From the NCBI GenBank assembly GCA_016714765.1, contig JADKCF010000044.1, positions 16,001 through 80,000 on the forward strand: a stretch of 64,000 nt of DNA. The letters are read 5' to 3'. A program made the translations under genes and the position numbers. This stretch comes from Saprospiraceae bacterium (GTDB lineage: Bacteria > Bacteroidota > Bacteroidia > Chitinophagales > Saprospiraceae). This document shows positions 57,577 to 64,000 of this stretch, piece after piece. The notes beneath the pieces are model-generated. The model had not been told where the DNA came from. It saw nothing but the letters and a program-made list of their open reading frames with translations, and searched no databases. Every line of letters starts with the position of its first letter. The stretch's first letter is position 1.

Positions 57577-58332
57577 TTATTGGTTTTGCTCTAATCTGTA
57601 GAGCAAAATCTTACTGGGGCTGGCATCCGATTCTATGGACAGTATCTGTATATTGCAAAAATAAAAATCATCGTCTATTTCGTCAGGTACGTACACCATT
57701 TCTGTTATGGTTTTGTGTTTGTCTATATTATCTGGAAAGTGCCAAAAAGCCTTGTGCCCGGCAAGTGCCCCACCATCATGCTCTTTATCTATGGAAGGCA
57801 GATCAGTGATGAGGTGACAAATACCCACTTGATTCAGGTACAAAATTGCTTCTTCTGAAAAGTAGGGTGGGTTGGTACCTGTGTAGTCTTTAGTCAGTTT
57901 ACTTTTGGGATTGGGCAAGGTGCGTACGACGATGGTATTCTGCCCTCCATCTATAACCTTGCTGATCACATCTTTTGTAATGACGAGGTCACCTTCCGGC
58001 ATTACTTCCGGCACTACGGTCACCACTCGTGCCACAAAATGAAACTCTTTCAAACATTCATGAATGGTGATTTTTTCCGAAGTGATATGACCGGCACACT
58101 CTGTATGTGTTCCATTGCCATGCGGATTGATAAAAATATTTTTGAAATTAACAGCACTGCCCTGATCCACACAACCAATAAAACTACCAGATACCACGGG
58201 TAATACACTAAAGTCTGGGGCATCAAAACATTTTGGTCCTTTAGCACCGCTAATAAGGGGAATGGAGATGTCCCAGCCGTGACTAAGGTCAATGGTGTAA
58301 GTATTTTGTAGATGTGAAAGCGTTATTTTCAT
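57577..58332 (-). CDS. Cyclase family protein (kynurenine formamidase-like fold)
   Basis: The 251-residue protein has the cyclase-family metal motif in a modified form. The usual HxGTHxDxPxH appears as NPHGNGTHTECAGHI (residues about 70-85): His and the GTH are kept, Asp is replaced by Glu, and a second His follows. TIVVRTLPNP and YFSEEAILYLNQVGICHLIT, LPSIDKEHDGG complete the fold. The family hydrolyses N-formylkynurenine or related amides; the substrate here is unknown. The ATG is immediately next to the nadK stop (0-base gap), so the two are co-transcribed. Confidence 0.75.
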   Translation of the reverse strand: MKITLSHLQNTYTIDLSHGWDISIPLISGAKGPKCFDAPDFSVLPVVSGSFIGCVDQGSAVNFKNIFINPHGNGTHTECAGHITSEKITIHECLKEFHFVARVVTVVPEVMPEGDLVITKDVISKVIDGGQNTIVVRTLPNPKSKLTKDYTGTNPPYFSEEAILYLNQVGICHLITDLPSIDKEHDGGALAGHKAFWHFPDNIDKHKTITEMVYVPDEIDDDFYFCNIQILSIESDASPSKILLYRLEQNQ

Positions 58333-59217
58333 CTAATTGCGTTTATCGAGTCCCCATAATAGCTTTTCGCTGATAGTCTTCATAAAAGTCTGACCTTTCA
58401 GCTGGACAAAATTCATCGAAAACTGGCCTTTGTTGATTTCAATCAGGTGTTCGGATGTGACTGTTTCATACCTGGAATCCAGTGTACACATAAAACTATC
58501 AGTACGTCCCTCCACTTTGAGTGATATTTTTTTGTTGTCAGGGATGACTATGGGCCTTACATTCAGATTATGAGGTGCAACAGGGGTAATGGCAAAGTTT
58601 TGTGAATCCGGAAAAATAATGGGCCCTCCACAACTCAGTGAATATCCTGTAGAACCTGTAGGAGTACTGATGATGATACCGTCCGCCCAGTATGAATTGA
58701 GTAAAACATCGTCTACAAACGTATGAATGGTAATCATAGACGATGTGTCTCTCTTGTTGAGTGTAAAGTCATTGAGAGCAAAAGGAAATGAGGTGAACAA
58801 TGGTAGATTACATTGTAAACCCAGCAGTGACCTCGAGACTATAGTAAACTCTTTTTTAAGTAACTGCAAGATAGCTTTCTTTAGGATTTTTTTCTCTACA
58901 CTGGCTAGAAAACCCAGGCGGCCAAGATTTATACCTAAAATCGGAATACCAGTCTCCCTGATGAGAGTGATAGCATGTAAAATAGTTCCGTCACCTCCCA
59001 ATGTTATTACAAAATCAGGCAGATTTTCTTTCAGTTCTCTGTTATTGTCTATAGTCGGGAGGCCTTTGTAATCCAGATTATATTTGAGCAGTTCTTTCAT
59101 ATAAGGTCTGTACACCGTTATTAAGATTTCATGCTCTTTGGCAGCAGAAAATAAACTTTCTACATAAGAAAATTCAGTCTCATCCTTTATTTTGTGGCCG
59201 TATATCAGTACTTTCAT
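58333..59217 (-). CDS. nadK: NAD kinase
   Basis: The 294-residue protein has the NAD kinase signature VITLGGDGTILHAITLIRET (GGDGT, about residues 71-90) and PILGINLGRLGFLA. NDFTLNKRD, the YWADGIIISTPTGSTGYSLS motif, GGPI and LNVRPIVIPDNKKI complete it. It phosphorylates NAD to NADP with ATP in the cytoplasm. The N terminus (MKVLIYGHKIKDETEFSYVE) shows no signal. It lies between a TetR-type gene (18-base gap) and the cyclase gene in one minus-strand operon. Confidence 0.95.
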   Translation of the reverse strand: MKVLIYGHKIKDETEFSYVESLFSAAKEHEILITVYRPYMKELLKYNLDYKGLPTIDNNRELKENLPDFVITLGGDGTILHAITLIRETGIPILGINLGRLGFLASVEKKILKKAILQLLKKEFTIVSRSLLGLQCNLPLFTSFPFALNDFTLNKRDTSSMITIHTFVDDVLLNSYWADGIIISTPTGSTGYSLSCGGPIIFPDSQNFAITPVAPHNLNVRPIVIPDNKKISLKVEGRTDSFMCTLDSRYETVTSEHLIEINKGQFSMNFVQLKGQTFMKTISEKLLWGLDKRN

Positions 59218-59235
59218 TGAGTAATGTATAAAGAG

Positions 59236-59907
59236 TTAAATAGCTTTAGTTTGGAACATATGTCTTGCCAGACTGAGATTAAGGGATTTGAGATCATTCA
59301 GACTTACTTTGAACAATGGCGTAGCATTGGTACCTGCAGCACTTACGACTTTCACATAACCGATTACCATTGTCCAGCCATGCAGTGTCGTAAGCATAGG
59401 GTCAAGAGTACTAATAATACTGCCATCTCTTTTGCCCCTTTCTATTTCTTTGACAGTAAGTTTGAATGGTAGATTCTGTATATCCTGAAGCTTGACATAG
59501 TATATACTGTCCTTGACGGCCTCAGTAAGTTTGGCTTCATTGGTCCCATCTGAGGTAGAGCGCACCAAGGCGAAATACTCCAGAAGTGCTTCAGAGTATA
59601 AAAAGTTGTTTTCACAAAATAACATGAAAGTATCAAAAATAGCGATGACACTGTCCAGGCCCGACCGATCCTTATATTTGTCGATCGTCTCATAATATTT
59701 TTCTATGAGCAATTGCAGCGCTTTGAATGTCAATGCAAGATAAAGATTTTCCTTAGATTGAAAATATGTATATAGGGTTACTTTAGTGATGCCGGCTTTC
59801 TTCGCTATATCTTCCATCTTGGCATTCTTAAATCCCACATCCCCAAATACACTTTCAGCAGCTTTGATGATAAGTGACTCTTTAAGATTTTTTTTATTGT
59901 CTTTCAT
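59236..59907 (-). CDS. TetR/AcrR family transcriptional regulator
   Basis: The 223-residue protein has an N-terminal helix-turn-helix (AAESVFGDVGFKNAKMEDIA, KAGITKVTLYTYFQSKENLY) and a C-terminal all-helix ligand domain. The start ATG at 59907 with AAAGGA six bases upstream is preferred over a TTG at 59919. A -7 element lies at 59952-59959. It is the first gene of the nadK-cyclase run, so it may control that run; the ligand is unknown. Confidence 0.9.
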   Translation of the reverse strand: MKDNKKNLKESLIIKAAESVFGDVGFKNAKMEDIAKKAGITKVTLYTYFQSKENLYLALTFKALQLLIEKYYETIDKYKDRSGLDSVIAIFDTFMLFCENNFLYSEALLEYFALVRSTSDGTNEAKLTEAVKDSIYYVKLQDIQNLPFKLTVKEIERGKRDGSIISTLDPMLTTLHGWTMVIGYVKVVSAAGTNATPLFKVSLNDLKSLNLSLARHMFQTKAI

Positions 59908-59951
59908 TCCTTTTGTCAAGCATTTTTTAAGTGCTTTTGATGATCAGTCTG

Positions 59952-59959
59952 CAAATGTA
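59952..59959 (-). promoter_or_regulatory. -7 element (TACATTTG) for the TetR-nadK-cyclase operon
   Basis: It matches TAnnTTTG on the minus strand, 44 bases before the ATG at 59907. The rest of the 59908-60265 gap holds only the rpsA -7 element; a 36-codon frame near 60031 has no recognisable features. Confidence 0.45.
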
Positions 59960-60185
59960 ATATAAATATAGTCAAATCTCCCTAAAACTATTCAAATCAT
60001 AGCCCGAATCAAGTAAAAAAGCAGGAAGCATATGAGTATAAAAGTGGACCTGAATTACATTGGGAAATCATTTTTATTTATGAAGGACCTGTATTCAAAA
60101 TATGTGGTTTTATTGTGCCAGAAAAAAGTTGGCAATTTATAAGCTCATTTTCAACCAAATACATACATCGTATTGTAAATGTCTG

Positions 60186-60193
60186 TACCTTTG
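60186..60193 (+). promoter_or_regulatory. -7 element (TACCTTTG) for rpsA
   Basis: It is 72 bases before the ATG at 60266. No -33 element at standard spacing. Confidence 0.45.
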
Positions 60194-60265
60194 TGGCCAT
60201 TTTGAAAATTTTTATTTATTAACCACTGTCGCAAATAGGTAGGCGGCATACAAATTTTTATTAAA

Positions 60266-62478
60266 ATGGTAGATGATAACGGTCTGGAACATGACCACAA
60301 AGATGAAGCAGGTGTGGATATAGAGGATATTTCTGATGTACAGCTTGAGCCAACGAATGAAAACCATTCTACAGCTCATGATGATTTTGACTGGAATGTT
60401 GGAAAACGAAACACAGTTAAATATGACTCATCAGAACATAAAAAATATTTCGAACAGTACGACCAGTCGCTCAACTCAGTTTCAGAGCTGGAAGTAGTCA
60501 AAGGACGTGTTACAGCTATTCATAGCGGTGATGTAGTACTTGACATCAATTACAAATCTGATGGTCTTGTCTCTTTATCAGAATTCAGGGACACACCTGA
60601 TCTGAAAGTTGGAGACTACGTCGATGTATATGTCGAAAACAAAGAAGACCTTAGAGGTCAGCTTGTTTTGTCGAGAAGAAAAGCAAAACTCCTCAAGGCT
60701 TGGGACAATCTAGTAGATTCTTACAAAAACGGATCTATTATCAAAGGTCTTGTTGTCAGTAAAACTAAAGGTGGTCTGATAGTGGACTGTCTTGGATTGG
60801 AGACTTTCTTACCAGGATCACAGATCGATGTTAAGCCGATTACTGATTACGATATATACGTAGGAAAAACCATGGAGTTTAAAGTGGTGAAAATCAATGA
60901 AGCAATCAAAAATGCCGTTGTATCCCACAAAGCGCTCATCGAAAGCGACCTTGCTGAACAAAGAGAAACCATCATTTCTGGCCTTGAAAAAGGACAAGTA
61001 CTCGAAGGTGTGGTTAAAAATATTACCGATTTCGGTGCATTTATGGACCTTGGTGGAGTGGATGGATTACTCTACATCACAGATATTTCATGGGGTAGAA
61101 TCAATCATCCTAATGAAGTACTTTCTCTCAATCAGAAAATCAACGTCGTTGTACTTGATTTCGGTGAAGACAAAAAGATAATTTCTCTCGGACTTAAGCA
61201 GCTTACACCGCATCCATGGGAAGTATTGGACAATACCATTTCTGAAGGTAGCGTAGTGAAAGGCAAAATAGTGAACATCGAAGATTATGGTGCTTTCCTC
61301 GAAATCATCCCGGGTGTAGAAGGTTTGATCCACGTTTCTGAAGTGAACTGGAGTAATCAACCTGTCAATGCCAGAGATTTCTTTACTTTGGGTCAGGAAA
61401 TGGAAGCCAAAGTAGTGACTATAGATCGTGATGAAAGAAAAATGTCTTTAAGCGTAAAACAACTGACAGAAGATCCTTGGAGCATCGTAGCTGCTAAATA
61501 TCAGGTAGGTACAAGACACTCTGGGGAGGTTAAAAACCTGACACCATATGGCGTTTTTGTAGAACTTGAAAACGGCATCGGTGGTATGGTCCACATATCT
61601 GATCTTTCTTGGACAAAAAGATATTCTCACCCATCAGAATTTACCAAAGTAGGAGAAAAAATAGATGTTTCTATACTGGAAGTAGACGAAGATAGCAGAA
61701 AACTTTCTTTAGGTCACAAGCAGTTGGAGGAAAACCCTTGGGATACTTTCGAGAATGTATTCCCGGTAGGATCTTACCACGAAGCGACTATTGTCAAAAA
61801 AGATGATAGAGGTGCAGTAGTCCAGTTGCCATACGGTTTGGAAGCTTATGCACCTATTAAGCATATCAAAAAGAAGACAATTCTACAGCTTCCAATGATG
61901 AAACTCTTACATTCAAAGTGATAGAATTCAACAGAGACGACAAGAGAATCATTGTTTCACATACAAGGTACCTGGAAGATATCCGTAAGGAAGCTGATCA
62001 GATAGTAGAAACAGAAAAGACCAAGGAAAAAGAGGAAGTCAAAAAGACCATCAAAGCAACTCAATCAAAAGTAGAATTATCTACATTTGGTGACATTGAA
62101 GGTTTTTCTGAACTGAAAGAGCAAATGGCAGCGGCAAATACACCAGCACCTGTAGTTGCAGAGACTCCTAAGGCACAACCTGCAGCTGCTGCGGCACCTG
62201 CTGCTCCTAAGGCAGCTGCAAAAGCAGACGACCTCAAGAAAATAGAAGGAATTGGTCCTAAAATAGAAGAACTTTTGCATGCAGCAAGCATCATTACTTT
62301 TGCAGATCTTTCTAAAGCTGAAGCTGGCGCCCTCAAAGAAATTTTGAATGCTGCCGGCAGTAGATATCAGATGCATGACCCATCATCATGGCCTATGCAG
62401 GCAGAAATGGCTGCAACAGGAGACTGGGATAAACTCAAGGAATGGCAAGATAATGCTAAGGGTGGTAAAATAGAGTAA
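60266..62478 (+). CDS. rpsA: 30S ribosomal protein S1 with C-terminal helix-hairpin-helix extension (one-base frameshift)
   Basis: After an acidic N terminus come six S1/OB repeats: GRVTAIHSGDVVLDINYKSD, GLVVSKTKGGLIVDC, GVVKNITDFGAFMDLGGVDG, GKIVNIEDYGAFLEI, GEVKNLTPYGVFVELENGIG and ATIVKKDDRGAVVQLPYGLE. The frame breaks in AAAAAGAAGAC (about 61870) after IKHIKKK; with one more A it continues DNSTASNDETLTFKVIEFNR into 61918-62478. There a Pro/Ala linker is followed by a HhH-like domain (LKKIEGIGPKIEELLHAA and ILNAAGSRYQMHDPSSWPMQ). Restored length is 737 residues. S1 binds mRNA to start translation; the extra domain is known in some Bacteroidota on L21. The gene is essential, so the frameshift is probably a consensus error. 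Confidence 0.92.
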
Positions 62479-62504
62479 TCATATTTCACACCATATTGAA
62501 AAAA

Positions 62505-62540
62505 AAGTCTCTGATCACTACGATCAGAGACTTTTTTTTT
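62505..62540 (+). terminator. Terminator after rpsA
   Basis: AAGTCTCTGATC (62505-62516) pairs with GATCAGAGACTT (62522-62533), loop of five, followed by a T run. Both arms are perfect. Confidence 0.9.
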
Positions 62541-62597
62541 GCAACAAAATATTCTATTTCTTGTTTGCTTTTGTTTCATATACAGCATTGATAAATT

Positions 62598-64000
62598 TTG
62601 AAAAAAGTAGGTATAATAGGTTCTGGCTTTTCAGGTTTGGCAGCAGCAGCATGTCTGGCAAAATCTGGTTATGATGTCACAGTACTGGAAAAAAATGCTC
62701 AACTCGGAGGTCGTGCCAGGACTTTTCATCAGGAGGGTTTCACTTTTGATATGGGACCGTCCTGGTATTGGATGCCGGAGGTGTTTGAGCAGTTTTTCAA
62801 TCACTTTGGCAAAAAAGCTTCTGACTATTATACCCTTCTTCGCCTCGACCCTTCTTACGAGGTAGTATTTGGTAAAGATGATAAAGTAGATTTACCTGCA
62901 GATTACAATGAACTAAAAGCTCTTTTCGAATCCATTGAACCTGGTAGCAGCCATCAGCTAGACCTTTTTCTGAAGGATGCCGAGTACAAGTACACTGTAG
63001 GAATGGAAGAGTTTGTGTGGAAACCGGGCCACTCAATCATGGAGTTTGCTGACATAAGGGTGGTCAACAGTTTGTTTAAGTTACAGATGTTATCCTCCAT
63101 TGCAAGTCAGATCGACAAGCTCTTCAAAAACGAAAAATTAAGAAACATCCTGAAGTTCCCGGTTCTTTTCCTTGGAGCTACTCCAGAAAATACACCCGCC
63201 TTGTACAGTCTGATGAATTATGCTGATCTCAAATTGGGGACATGGTACCCCATGGGTGGAATGTATAAAGTAATAGAGGGCTTTATATCTGTAGCAAAAG
63301 AACAAGGGGCAAAGTTTCTGACTGATGCAGCAGTTACCAGCATAGTACAAACCAAAGACAAAACGCTCCAGGTTCACACCAGTGGTGGCGTATACATATT
63401 TGATTATGTAGTTGCTTCCGCAGATTACAACCATGTAGATCAGAAATTACTGCAACTAGATGCACGAAATTATTCTCCGCAATACTGGGAAAAGCGAACC
63501 ATGGCTCCCAGCTCATTGCTGTTTTATCTGGGGCTAAACACTAAGCTGAAAAATGTCCGACATCATACGCTGTTTTTTGACAGAGATTTTTCCCGGCATG
63601 CCCACGAAATTTACACTGAGCCTTCTTGGCCATCCGAACCACTCTTCTATATGTGTTGTCCATCTGTCACTGATGCCTCAGTAGCACCCAAAGGTTTTGA
63701 AAACATCTTTCTTTTAATGCCTTTGGCTCCCGGCATGACTGATACTGAAACTTTGCGTGACACATACTTTGACATCATGTGCCGACGAGTGGACGAGATT
63801 TTTGCAGTGGATATCAGACCACATATCATATACAAAAAATCCTATTGCATCAGTGATTTTATATCGGATTACAACGCATACAAGGGAAATGCATATGGGC
63901 TGGCCAATACTCTCACACAGACGGCATTTTTAAAACCCAAAATGCGCAACAAAAAATTGACAAATTTGTATTATACAGGACAACTGACCACGCCAGGGCC
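62598..64000 (+). CDS. crtI: Phytoene desaturase CrtI (partial, runs off the window)
   Basis: The start is TTG at 62598 (KKVGIIGSGFSGLAAAACLA, the FAD dinucleotide-binding motif). It is open to the last base, 467 codons so far of about 490-500 expected. FTFDMGPSWYWMPEVFEQFF and LEKNAQLGGRARTFHQEGFT are CrtI stretches. GTWYPMGGMYKVIEGFISVA and the C-terminal NAYGLANTLTQTAFLKP, LTNLYYTGQLTTPGP complete the family pattern. It desaturates phytoene to neurosporene or lycopene in carotenoid synthesis, at the membrane. Carotenoid or flexirubin-like pigmentation is common in the phylum. Downstream crtB would be expected next but is outside the window. Confidence 0.92.
   Translation, partial: MKKVGIIGSGFSGLAAAACLAKSGYDVTVLEKNAQLGGRARTFHQEGFTFDMGPSWYWMPEVFEQFFNHFGKKASDYYTLLRLDPSYEVVFGKDDKVDLPADYNELKALFESIEPGSSHQLDLFLKDAEYKYTVGMEEFVWKPGHSIMEFADIRVVNSLFKLQMLSSIASQIDKLFKNEKLRNILKFPVLFLGATPENTPALYSLMNYADLKLGTWYPMGGMYKVIEGFISVAKEQGAKFLTDAAVTSIVQTKDKTLQVHTSGGVYIFDYVVASADYNHVDQKLLQLDARNYSPQYWEKRTMAPSSLLFYLGLNTKLKNVRHHTLFFDRDFSRHAHEIYTEPSWPSEPLFYMCCPSVTDASVAPKGFENIFLLMPLAPGMTDTETLRDTYFDIMCRRVDEIFAVDIRPHIIYKKSYCISDFISDYNAYKGNAYGLANTLTQTAFLKPKMRNKKLTNLYYTGQLTTPG

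Noticed and set aside
60031..60141. A 36-codon frame upstream of rpsA
   Set aside because: No recognisable family, ribosome binding site or neighbour relation; lengths like this occur by chance.

Overview
The window is chromosomal DNA of a Bacteroidota bacterium, most likely of the Saprospiria type. Three things point there. Large surface proteins end in type IX secretion (T9SS) sorting domains, either a type A tail or the gliding-motility-associated type B tail. Many genes are preceded by the Bacteroidota -7 promoter element TAnnTTTG. The gene families (CcmB/CcmC/CcmD set, DUF5916, DUF6090, long Sua5, LytS/LytTR pair with sensor propeller, S1 with a helix-hairpin-helix tail) are typical of the phylum.

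Layout. 1-5785: 3' part of a giant T9SS adhesin built from 83-residue repeats (249 bp, 15 full copies) and three SdrD-B-like domains. 5899-9325: cytochrome c maturation genes ccmB-ccmC-ccmD-like, then a glutamate dehydrogenase. 9530-23336: a T9SS type B surface protein, PBP1A, mutS2, miaB, a sigma-54 activator, a class IV aminotransferase and a DUF5916 outer-membrane protein. 23555-27469: a second T9SS type B protein, broken by one stop codon. 27766-43848: housekeeping block (aspS, hisS, gatA, lytic transglycosylase, sua5, DUF1015, amidohydrolase, asnS, PfkB kinase). Inside it lie a DUF4143-type ATPase with a striking iteron-like repeat field (30731-31167) and an asnS-DUF6090-AAA ATPase chain. 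43971-45413: GH30 glycosidase lipoprotein.

45.5-56.7 kb is an AT-rich accessory island. It holds two identical 181-bp repeats, each with a 30-codon micro-ORF and a promoter, plus a truncated third copy. It also holds immunity-like or orphan genes and a 6.1-kb segment (LytS-type sensor kinase, LytTR regulator, T9SS esterase-like protein). That segment sits between the two halves of a broken gene fragment. Around it lie remnants of a propeller protein and of a second GH30 gene. 56731-64000 returns to core genes: a small membrane protein, a cyclase, nadK, a TetR regulator, rpsA and the start of crtI.

A caution runs through the whole window. At least ten genes, including the essential hisS, rpsA and sua5, carry single-base indels, mostly losses in short homopolymers, and restoring them gives family-length proteins. 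This looks like consensus error more than decay. Genes are therefore given as full spans with the break noted. Only the 54-57 kb remnants look truly degraded. No tRNA, rRNA, transposase or CRISPR array was recognised.
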